From assembly GCF_030053345.1 (NCBI RefSeq), contig NZ_JASGBP010000002.1, positions 186,001-250,000 on the forward strand: 64,000 nt of DNA, written 5' to 3'. This DNA is from Flavobacterium sedimenticola (GTDB lineage: Bacteria; Bacteroidota; Bacteroidia; Flavobacteriales; Flavobacteriaceae). Positions 17,221 to 24,122 of the stretch are shown piece after piece. The position numbers and the translations under genes were made by a program. How positions within the stretch are numbered: the stretch's first letter is position 1; each line of letters starts with the position of its first letter. The notes under the pieces are model-generated. The model made no database searches and was not told the origin of the DNA. It saw only the letters and a list, made by a program, of their open reading frames with translations.

Positions 17221-17970
17221 TTATTTTCTTTTATGGGTTTCAAGCAGTATTCTTTTGTTTTCAATTTTGACATCGCCCACCATCAACAGCCGTAAGTCTT
17301 TGACCAATAAAGCGGTCACCTCCTCGTTGGAGATTTCTTTTTGAAAAATATCCAAGCGGAAATCGGTACCCTCCAAGCTACCGCCATTGGTGAATTGAAT
17401 GTAGAAATCGAACAATACCCTATAGTGGCTGTTTTTTTTCGAATTCCTTATTTGGAGTGGTGAAGTGCTTATGATTTCTGTCATGCGGGACAGATGGTGT
17501 GTATCGTGTTCGGCTACAAATTCGAGCAGTTGCAACAGAGTCATTGGAGTTTTGAGTCGCGGGTGTAAAGCCGATTTAAAAAGGGCTGATTCATCAAGGT
17601 TTTGAAGACTGTTGAGTAATTTACGGCGCTCTGATTTGAACTTGAATAGCAAGGTGCTGAGATGGGTGTCGTTGTGGTTGGCTTGATGAGTTTGGATGTT
17701 GTGAAGATCGGCTTCCCGGAGCTCTGTATGATTACTCAGAATATCTTGTAAACGTCCCAGCCATAAGGGTTCCAAGTCGGTAAGATGACCTATATTCTCT
17801 TTCACCGACCAAGTATTGTTTATTTTTCGTGTCAGCAAATCGTTTGGAATTCCTTTTACTTTTTGATTCAGTAAAGTTGCTGTCCCTGATAATCTTTCAA
17901 CGATAGACGGAAATGTATTTTGAGTATTACAGTTGGAAAACTGTCGTTCAAACCAAGGTACTTGTTTCAT
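17221..17970 (-). CDS. DinB family protein
   Basis: A 249-residue DinB/YfiT superfamily protein. The metal-site histidines are likely in NIGHLTDLEPLW and in the EHDTHHLSRM block. The C-terminal extension beyond about residue 180 is unusual and rich in charged residues. It overlaps the upstream GNAT gene by 23 bases and is followed 5 bases later by the PanE-like gene, so it is clearly within an operon. Members of this superfamily include thiol transferases that act on electrophiles; that role is inference here. Confidence 0.78.
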   Translation of the reverse strand: MKQVPWFERQFSNCNTQNTFPSIVERLSGTATLLNQKVKGIPNDLLTRKINNTWSVKENIGHLTDLEPLWLGRLQDILSNHTELREADLHNIQTHQANHNDTHLSTLLFKFKSERRKLLNSLQNLDESALFKSALHPRLKTPMTLLQLLEFVAEHDTHHLSRMTEIISTSPLQIRNSKKNSHYRVLFDFYIQFTNGGSLEGTDFRLDIFQKEISNEEVTALLVKDLRLLMVGDVKIENKRILLETHKRK

Positions 17971-18523
17971 GGGATTCTCTTAAAAGGGTTAATTCGAGTA
18001 GCGCTACTTCCAGATTTCGATGCTGGGTCGGCAAATCAGGGATATCGGGCGTTGTGAAAGTATCCACTACAGCAAAACCAAATGTTTTGTAATACGCAAT
18101 GATGGATGGATTTGCCGCCCAGGTATCCATGCGGATGTACTGTAATCCTTTGCGGTGTGCATAGTTGGTTGTCCAATCCAGTATTTTTTGAAACTGTTTT
18201 TGTCCTTTGTATTTCGGATTGACCACAATGCGGTGGAGGTAAACGGCATCTCCTTTTTCCCGGGTTCTCCAAATTAAGATATCCTCGAGACAAATACTGA
18301 AGACCCCGAGAATTTGATTATTTGCCACAATTTTAAATTGGAGTTGGTTTTGAATGTCTTTATTGATGAATGATTTGTCATAGGTTTTCCAACCCACATA
18401 ATTATTCCTTTTTATGTAAGTAATGGCCTGCTCGAAGAGCGCATATATTGCCTTTTGATCTTTGACTGTCGTGTTTTGTATGGTATAGTCACACGAGGTC
18501 GAAAGGGTGTTGTTTTTTAACAT
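17948..18523 (-). CDS. GNAT family N-acetyltransferase
   Basis: A 191-residue acetyltransferase. The acetyl-CoA loop region is VYLHRIVVNPKYKGQKQFQKILDWTTNYA, followed by the IRMDTWAANPSIIAYYKTFGFAVV block common to the GNAT_acetyltransf family. The substrate is not evident. It overlaps the following DinB gene by 23 bases and lies 54 bases after the thiolase, within the TetR-led run. Confidence 0.82.
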   Translation of the reverse strand: MLKNNTLSTSCDYTIQNTTVKDQKAIYALFEQAITYIKRNNYVGWKTYDKSFINKDIQNQLQFKIVANNQILGVFSICLEDILIWRTREKGDAVYLHRIVVNPKYKGQKQFQKILDWTTNYAHRKGLQYIRMDTWAANPSIIAYYKTFGFAVVDTFTTPDIPDLPTQHRNLEVALLELTLLRESHETSTLV

Positions 18524-18577
18524 AATACACTGTTTAATTTTTTCGAAGCGTTACCGTTACTTTTTGTTGCTGTCGTT

Positions 18578-19756
18578 TTACAGCAATAGATTTTGAATGA
18601 TAATAGCTGTGGCGCCACCGCCGCCGTTGCAAATGGCGGCTACACCGTATTTTCCTTTTTCTTGTTGTAAGACCGACAACAGGGTACAAATGATTCTTGC
18701 TCCCGAGGCACCTAACGGATGTCCCATAGCTACAGCACCTCCGTATGCATTGAGCTTTTCAGACGGGATGTTCAACTGTTTTTGATTGGCCAAAGCAACT
18801 GCCGCATAGGCTTCATTAATCTCAAAAAAATCAATATCTTCTACCGTGAGGTTGACAGCCGCCAGTGCTTTTTGAACGGCCAGGGTAGGAGCCGTAGTAA
18901 ACCATTCCGGAGCTTGGGCAGCATCGGCATATCCGATAATTTTGGCTATCGGCTGCAGTTGGTGTTGGGTAATGGCTTCTCTAGAAGCCAGGATTATCGC
19001 CGCAGCCCCGTCATTTAAATTGCTGGCATTGGCCGCCGTAACTGTCCCGTGTTCCTGAAAGGCCGGAGGTAGCATCGGAACTTTTTCGGGGATTACTTTT
19101 TTGATGTCCTCATCAAAATCAAATAGCCATTCCGCGTTTTTACTTTTAAGTGGTATCGGAATAATTTCGGTGGCCAATTTTCCACTTGCAAAAGCAGCGT
19201 TCGCTTTGGTATATGAAGCAAGCGCATAGGTATCTTGTTCTTCTCGTGACAGCTTGAATTCGGCCGCACATAATTCGGCCGCTATACCCATATGATGGTG
19301 ATTATAGGCATCGGTCAATCCGTCTTTGAGTAAACCGTCAACGGAGGCACTATTGCCGAGTTTAAGCGGTTGTCTTTGTTCAAGGTAATGCGGTACCCGA
19401 CTCATGTTTTCCATTCCACCGGTAATGACAATGTTATTTATGCCCAACTGAATTTGCTGGGCGCCCAGGATTACTGCTTTCATGCCCGAAGCACATACTT
19501 TGTTGATGGTGGTACAATCTGCGCTATCGGGGATACCGGCACCTAAAGCCGCTTGTCGGGCCGGAGATTGACCGAGGTTCGCCGACAACACATTACCGAA
19601 GTATACGCTGTCTACCAGAGTCGGGCTGAGCTTAGCCGACAGAAGTGCTTGTTCAATAGCGATACTGCCCAGTCGGGTGGCCGGAATGTGCGCCAAGTTT
19701 CCTAAAAATCCGCCCATGGGAGTGCGCTTTGCCGCTATGATGTATGATTCTTTCAT
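18578..19756 (-). CDS. Acetyl-CoA C-acetyltransferase (thiolase)
   Basis: A full-length 392-residue thiolase. The nucleophile loop is INKVCASGMKAV near residue 90, the substrate loop is NEAYAAVA, the catalytic histidine is in GGAVAMGHPLGASGARI, and the second cysteine is in AICNGGGGATA. It condenses two acetyl-CoA to acetoacetyl-CoA or runs the reverse step in fatty-acid or ketone use. No hydroxyacyl-CoA dehydrogenase or CoA transferase is next to it. It begins one base after the DinB stop and is thus under the TetR-type operator at 20271-20294. Confidence 0.93.
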   Translation of the reverse strand: MKESYIIAAKRTPMGGFLGNLAHIPATRLGSIAIEQALLSAKLSPTLVDSVYFGNVLSANLGQSPARQAALGAGIPDSADCTTINKVCASGMKAVILGAQQIQLGINNIVITGGMENMSRVPHYLEQRQPLKLGNSASVDGLLKDGLTDAYNHHHMGIAAELCAAEFKLSREEQDTYALASYTKANAAFASGKLATEIIPIPLKSKNAEWLFDFDEDIKKVIPEKVPMLPPAFQEHGTVTAANASNLNDGAAAIILASREAITQHQLQPIAKIIGYADAAQAPEWFTTAPTLAVQKALAAVNLTVEDIDFFEINEAYAAVALANQKQLNIPSEKLNAYGGAVAMGHPLGASGARIICTLLSVLQQEKGKYGVAAICNGGGGATAIIIQNLLL

Positions 19757-19757
19757 A

Positions 19758-20261
19758 TTATGGTTTATTGCTGATTGTTATGACTTGTTCGGCGGTAAGT
19801 CCCAGTATGGGAGGTGTGGTTATCCCCAGCATGTTGAGGTAAATACAGAGTGTGGCTCTGTGGTGAATTTCATGTACCGTTAATGCTCTCAAAAAGGAAC
19901 TTAGTTTGATTTCGGTACCGCTGACTGGCTTTATTTTTTTTTGTAAGTCGGCATCCTCCAGTCGGTTTATGATATCGAGGGTTTCCCGATGGGTAGTGTT
20001 GAGATAGTTCATAATATCGTCATAATCCTCGGCCAGTTCTTTCCCACAACCGGTATAGGTTGGTTTGTTGCCCTGTATTATTTCGGCAAACAAATGGCGC
20101 TCGATGGCGGCAATGTGCCTCAAGAGGTCGGCTATGGTAAATTTTCCTTCTTTATAACTGAATTCTAAATACTCCCGTGGAATCACCCGAATTACGGTGT
20201 TGGTAGTTTCTCTTACTTTTTTGTAATAATTTACAAAGGATTGAATGCTTGTTACTTCCAT
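19758..20261 (-). CDS. DinB family protein, first gene after tetR
   Basis: The start at 20261 (MEVTSIQSFVNYYKK) gives 167 residues. An ATG at 20282 is also open but would lie inside the operator, so the shorter start is preferred. The metal-site histidines are in LLRHIAAIERHLF and VHEIHHRATLCIYL. The family fold is a four-helix bundle often used by thiol S-transferases. A TetR-type operator lies 10 bases before this ATG, so the gene is probably derepressed with the rest of the run. It is adjacent (one base) to the thiolase gene. Confidence 0.8.
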   Translation of the reverse strand: MEVTSIQSFVNYYKKVRETTNTVIRVIPREYLEFSYKEGKFTIADLLRHIAAIERHLFAEIIQGNKPTYTGCGKELAEDYDDIMNYLNTTHRETLDIINRLEDADLQKKIKPVSGTEIKLSSFLRALTVHEIHHRATLCIYLNMLGITTPPILGLTAEQVITISNKP

Positions 20262-20270
20262 AATGAATAT

Positions 20271-20294
20271 AAAATATACCAAACGGTATATTTT
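20271..20294. promoter_or_regulatory. TetR-type operator before dinB-thiolase
   Basis: Ten-base arms AAAATATACC and GGTATATTTT flank a 4-base spacer (AAAC). The core ATACC-N4-GGTAT is shared with the site at 20931-20960 in front of tetR. It lies between the tetR stop and the dinB start. Confidence 0.75.
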
Positions 20295-20307
20295 TGTTTA
20301 AATTTTT

Positions 20308-20898
20308 TTATGTTCTGATTTCTTGTATTTTTTTTTCGAGGAAATCCATAGTAATTTTTAACACTTCAGGATTACCGGTTACTTTGGCTTGCATGACGGC
20401 ACCTTCGATGATTGACATAAGAATGTAGGTGAGTTGGGTTGCATCGGTTTCGGGTTTGATTTCTCCTTTTTCGATACCGGTATGGATTAATTTTTCAACG
20501 GCTTTTTTCCAAAACTGTAAAGCCGCAGAAGCCTTTGCACGAAGTTGCGGATGGGTATCATCGGCTTCAGTGGCCGTGTTGAGTATGGGGCAGCCGGCTT
20601 TTAAAAAAGGCAATTCTAAGAACTTTCGATACGTTTCAGGATACACCAACAATCGATCCACACTGTGAGTGCGTACTTCAATCTGTTGGCGCAGGTAGTT
20701 GACTATGGTATTGTAATTGTACTCAAAGGCAGCCAAAGCTACTTCGTCTTTGTTTTCGAAGTTACCGTAGATGCTGCCTTTGGTTAAGCCGGTAGCTTCC
20801 GTCATGTCGTTCATCGACGTACCCATATACCCCTTAGCATTGAATAAGGGTGCCGTTTTTTGAATGATGAATTGTTTGGTACGTTCGGCTTTTGACAT
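20308..20898 (-). CDS. TetR/AcrR family transcriptional regulator
   Basis: A 196-residue repressor. The N-terminal HTH is KGYMGTSMNDMTEATGLTKGSIYGNFENKDEVALAAF (core GLTKGSIYGNFENKDEV), typical of TetR/AcrR. The C-terminal ligand domain is TetR_C_6-like in feel, with the ERTKQFIIQKTAPLF start. It heads the run of dinB, thiolase, GNAT, dinB, PanE-like and propeller genes. Two matching operators, one before tetR and one between tetR and dinB, argue for autoregulation and for control of the whole run. The ligand is unknown; fatty acyl compounds or electrophiles are plausible from the neighbours. Confidence 0.9.
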   Translation of the reverse strand: MSKAERTKQFIIQKTAPLFNAKGYMGTSMNDMTEATGLTKGSIYGNFENKDEVALAAFEYNYNTIVNYLRQQIEVRTHSVDRLLVYPETYRKFLELPFLKAGCPILNTATEADDTHPQLRAKASAALQFWKKAVEKLIHTGIEKGEIKPETDATQLTYILMSIIEGAVMQAKVTGNPEVLKITMDFLEKKIQEIRT

Positions 20899-20920
20899 GT
20901 TCTGACCTAATTTGTTGAGA

Positions 20921-20960
20921 CAAAGATATTAAAATAAAATACCAATCGGTATATTATTTT
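20921..20960 (-). promoter_or_regulatory. tetR promoter -7 box and TetR-type operator
   Basis: The minus-strand box TATCTTTG (20928 to 20921) is a perfect TAnnTTTG element 23 bases before the tetR ATG. Just upstream, arms AAAATAAAATACC (20931-20943) and GGTATATTATTTT (20948-20960) pair with one mismatch around AATC. The core matches the operator at 20271, so the repressor would block its own promoter. Confidence 0.75.
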
Positions 20961-21131
20961 GTTTTTTTTTCAATTTTATCCGATTTTAAGGCTGTATGAT
21001 GGTTTGATACTGCAAAAAAGTAAGTGCATTCGCAATGGCGAAGGTCAATTTTAACTTTAAAAACACTATATTTACGAGACAAAATTTGAAACTAAAACTC
21101 GGACTAAAAGAATCATCCTATTTTTTAAAAC

Positions 21132-21965
21132 ATGACACTGTTACACAAACCTTTTCGACTTTATCCGAGAGAATGGCGTATTTTATCTTTGTATGGCGCC
21201 TTGTTTTTACTTCTAGTTAATGTAGTACTTGATTATGGATACGCCATTTTTAAGTCGACCGGTTATTATGTTGCAGAATCCTTGCTGTTCAGTACCTTTT
21301 GGCTTTTGTATATACCGGCTACTGTATTGCTTCAGCGGATTTACCGAATGCCGGTTGACTCAAAACTGAAAGTAGTATTGGGAATGTTGGTTTTCGGAAC
21401 ACATTTTTGCGTTTATCCGGCTCTGATTTACGTGCTCTCTCGAATTTTTTATTACCATACTTTTGCTTTTTGGCAAACTTTAGCCTTTGGCTTTACCCAT
21501 TACTTCATATCGGCGGCTCTGTTGTATAGTTTTATAACTTTTGTGATTTATATTACAAGTCCAGGCTACGATTCCAAGTCTATTGAGTGTGATGCGGATG
21601 AAAATACAAATCAACCTCTCACCAGCATGTTGGTCTCCGACAGTCAAAATAAAAGTATTAGCATCCTCTTATCAGATATTTATTATTTTTCGGCTTGTAC
21701 GCCCTATGTAGGGATTCATCATCCGAATAAAAAGTATCTCAACACCAATACGTTAAAGTCATTGTCAGCACTTTTAGACGGGAATCGTTTTGTTCGTATT
21801 CATAAGTCTTATATTGTTAATGTGGATAAAGTAATCATGTGTCAATCTCGACTTAACGGGGACTACGATATAACCCTTACCGATGGCACTATTTTGAGGG
21901 TGAGCAGGGTGTATGCCAAAAATTTTAAGACCCGGTTTCGAGTTGGTCAACGGGTTACCGTATAA
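21132..21965 (+). CDS. Membrane-bound LytTR transcriptional regulator
   Basis: A 277-residue protein with four predicted membrane segments in the first 140 residues (for example ILSLYGALFLLLVNVVLDYG and YFISAALLYSFITFVIYI). A LytTR DNA-binding domain occupies about residues 175-275, with SILLSDIYYFSACTPYVGIHH and GNRFVRIHKSYIVNVDKV. Membrane LytTR proteins without a kinase partner are common in Bacteroidetes. The sensed signal is unknown. The intradiol dioxygenase lipoprotein gene starts 105 bases downstream and is the closest candidate target. Confidence 0.85.
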   Translation: MTLLHKPFRLYPREWRILSLYGALFLLLVNVVLDYGYAIFKSTGYYVAESLLFSTFWLLYIPATVLLQRIYRMPVDSKLKVVLGMLVFGTHFCVYPALIYVLSRIFYYHTFAFWQTLAFGFTHYFISAALLYSFITFVIYITSPGYDSKSIECDADENTNQPLTSMLVSDSQNKSISILLSDIYYFSACTPYVGIHHPNKKYLNTNTLKSLSALLDGNRFVRIHKSYIVNVDKVIMCQSRLNGDYDITLTDGTILRVSRVYAKNFKTRFRVGQRVTV

Positions 21966-22070
21966 TTTACTCCTCTTGGGTTATTTCGTTTGTTAGTCCG
22001 GTATTCCTGCCCACATCTTTGCAGTATAGTTATTCATCGGCTTTTGCAAACTAATCACAAACTATAACCT

Positions 22071-23282
22071 ATGTATTCTTTTTTTCATAAAAGTACCATT
22101 GTAACGTTGGCATTTATTTTATTTGCCTGTCAAAATCACACCAATTCTCAAACGCCTAAACGTTCGGTTTCAGAAACACAAAATACGATTGGAGGTGGTT
22201 GTGAGGGTTGTGAACTTATGTACGTGGGTATGCCCCAAACGTTGACTTCTGTCCACCAAAGTATCGGATGGAATCAAGGGCACACCCGATTGATTATAAC
22301 GGGAAAGGTAGTTCAAATAGACGGTAAAACACCGGCGCCGAATGTTGTTATTTATTATTGGCACACCAACGATGAGGGGTTGTATGAGGCCAATGCCCAA
22401 ACTCCCAAGAAAGCTTTGGCACATGGTCGTTTAAGGGGATGGGTAAAAACAGATGCTCACGGTAATTATACGATAAAAACATCGAGACCTGCCGCTTATC
22501 CCAACGATTCCATTCCGCAGCACATACACCTCTCTATCAAGGAACCTGATTTGACAAAGGAATATTATGCCGATTTGTATTTTGACGATGATCCCCTGTA
22601 TTTACGCCACAAGAAACGATATGGGAAATTAGACAGGGCCGGTACGGAGTTACTAAGGGTAGTACTTGATGATACGGTTCAAATAGCAGAGCACAATGTT
22701 GTATTGGGACTCCATATCCCGAATTATCCCAAGCATCCCGATAAGCGTGTTGATTCGGGATTGTCTATTGGAGACGATCAGCCCTCATTTATGCCGTATC
22801 ATTTTTTTGGCCCCGATCGCGGTACGCGAGCTTGTCCGGTATGTCGGTATGGTCGCTACCACGGACTAGTGTATTTTGTGAGTGAAAAGTCTTCTTTGGA
22901 TGAGATCAAAAAGTGGTTGGTGTTTTTAGACCAACAGTCGGATATAAGAAAGCACTATTTGAAAGCGTATTTGGTATATGTAGGCTCAAGGCGCTACAGC
23001 AAAGATGTTATTGAAAAAATGTTGCAGGAATTGGGACAAATGTTACGGCTGCAACACGTTGCTTTAACTTATGTTCCTTCTTTTAATGATGAAGACACCG
23101 AAATGTATCGGAATAAAATAAACCCAAGTGTAGAGAGTACCATAGTGTTGTACAAACACAGAACGATAGTAGATAAATGGATTAATTTGAAACCGTCTCC
23201 CGAAAATTTTGATACTGTTATCCAAGCGATTGTGAACTCTAAAGGAAACTTTTTTGATTTGCCCGAACCCCGACACGAATAA
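22071..23282 (+). CDS. Lipoprotein: intradiol ring-cleavage dioxygenase fused to thioredoxin-like domain
   Basis: A 403-residue lipoprotein with the lipobox ending at Cys20. Residues about 40-200 are an intradiol dioxygenase-like domain. The expected iron ligands are present: Tyr105 (DEGLYEAN), Tyr143 (PAAYP), His151 and His153 (QHIHLSI). A CEGC pair lies at 44-47. Residues about 240-395 form a second domain with a CPVC motif (Cys255/Cys258) and a thioredoxin-like strand order, including STIVLYKHRTIVDKWINL near the end. Classical intradiol enzymes open catechol rings in the cytosol. A membrane-anchored version joined to a redox domain is unusual. The substrate is unknown. Confidence 0.8.
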   Translation: MYSFFHKSTIVTLAFILFACQNHTNSQTPKRSVSETQNTIGGGCEGCELMYVGMPQTLTSVHQSIGWNQGHTRLIITGKVVQIDGKTPAPNVVIYYWHTNDEGLYEANAQTPKKALAHGRLRGWVKTDAHGNYTIKTSRPAAYPNDSIPQHIHLSIKEPDLTKEYYADLYFDDDPLYLRHKKRYGKLDRAGTELLRVVLDDTVQIAEHNVVLGLHIPNYPKHPDKRVDSGLSIGDDQPSFMPYHFFGPDRGTRACPVCRYGRYHGLVYFVSEKSSLDEIKKWLVFLDQQSDIRKHYLKAYLVYVGSRRYSKDVIEKMLQELGQMLRLQHVALTYVPSFNDEDTEMYRNKINPSVESTIVLYKHRTIVDKWINLKPSPENFDTVIQAIVNSKGNFFDLPEPRHE

Positions 23283-23705
23283 AGCTTTTTTATTCAGTTT
23301 TTCAATAGTTATTATTGGTGGGCCCTGATTATTAGCCATTAAGATGAACGATATGGGACAAGGTTATTACAGGTGATGGTTTGGCAGAGGCTTCTACCGG
23401 AATAGAAACATTAGTGCCTGAAGTTTATATTATTTGGGATTTAGAGCACAATCCTTATGATGAATTATTAGTGGGCTCGGTTTGTTTTTAACACCTTTCC
23501 ATTTTACATAATGTATGTTTTGGTATAGTACTCTTACAATAAGTTGGAGGAGATGGAGATGAGATAGGGAAGAGGTATATACCAATCCTAATTTCAGGTC
23601 AAGACAATAACCTGTACAAATATATTTGTGTTTTGATAAAATGCACAGCATTAACCATATAGACACCCCTCAAAAAAATATCTTTATTTTTTACTGAAAA
23701 TCGTT
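23283..23705. other. Intergenic region with a possible decayed coding fragment
   Basis: No complete gene is seen in this stretch. A protein-like fragment without a start codon runs from 23348 to 23491 on the plus strand. It reads WDKVITGDGLAEASTG near its start and EHNPYDELLVGSVCF at the end, and is closed by TAA. A TGA lies directly before it. It could be a remnant of a lost gene or chance. Confidence 0.3.
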
Positions 23706-23734
23706 TTGGAAAACGAAAAAGGTTGTTATATTTG
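23706..23734 (+). promoter_or_regulatory. tRNA-Ser promoter (TTG-N18-TATATTTG)
   Basis: A -33 TTG at 23706-23708 and a -7 TATATTTG at 23727-23734 are 18 bases apart. This is a textbook Bacteroidetes housekeeping promoter. The mature tRNA starts 33 bases downstream. Confidence 0.8.
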
Positions 23735-23766
23735 CATCCGCATTGCGCCAATAGGTGCACTTTATT

Positions 23767-23851
23767 GGAGAAATGGCAGAGTGGTCGATTGCGGCAGTCT
23801 TGAAAACTGTTGACTGTAACAGGTCCGGGGGTTCGAATCCCTCTTTCTCCG
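23767..23851 (+). tRNA. tRNA-Ser (anticodon TGA)
   Basis: An 85-base class II tRNA. The acceptor stem GGAGAAA pairs with TTTCTCC, with G as discriminator. The anticodon loop is CTTGAAA with anticodon TGA. A long variable arm precedes the T arm, whose loop is GTTCGAATC. The CCA end is not encoded. A terminator follows at 23859. Confidence 0.97.
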
Positions 23852-23858
23852 CAAAACA

Positions 23859-23887
23859 AAACCCGAAACGAAAGTTTCGGGTTTTTT
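23859..23887 (+). terminator. Terminator after tRNA-Ser
   Basis: Arms AAACCCGAAAC and GTTTCGGGTTT form 11 pairs around a GAAA tetraloop, followed by a run of T. It ends the tRNA transcript seven bases after the discriminator. Confidence 0.9.
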
Positions 23888-24122
23888 ATTTTAAGGAAGT
23901 ATCAAAAGCTCGCTATTTCGAGATGTTTTAAAATCAAAAACCAATACTTTTGAAAAATCCATTAAGATTTTTCTTTACTCATAATTCCCTCTTTGGGAAC
24001 ATCGTACCTAATCCCTTTTTATTACATTTACAACTATAAATCAATAACCGCCCTGTTTTTGAGCCGCTTATGTGTTTTAGAATTCTTTTACTTCACTTGT
24101 AAATTAAAGAAGTCTGTTTACT
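23888..24122. other. Intergenic region upstream of the P-type ATPase
   Basis: I see no gene here. The stretch is AT-rich and should hold the promoter of the ATPase gene, but no clear TTG/TAnnTTTG pair could be fixed by eye. Confidence 0.4.

Noticed and set aside
23430..23666. 78-codon open frame on the minus strand
   Set aside because: Low-complexity, no ribosome site, and it overlaps the plus-strand promoter region of the tRNA.
23599..23859. Open frame antisense to tRNA-Ser beginning [17 protein letters not shown]
   Set aside because: This is the well-known false protein made by reading the complement of a serine tRNA gene.
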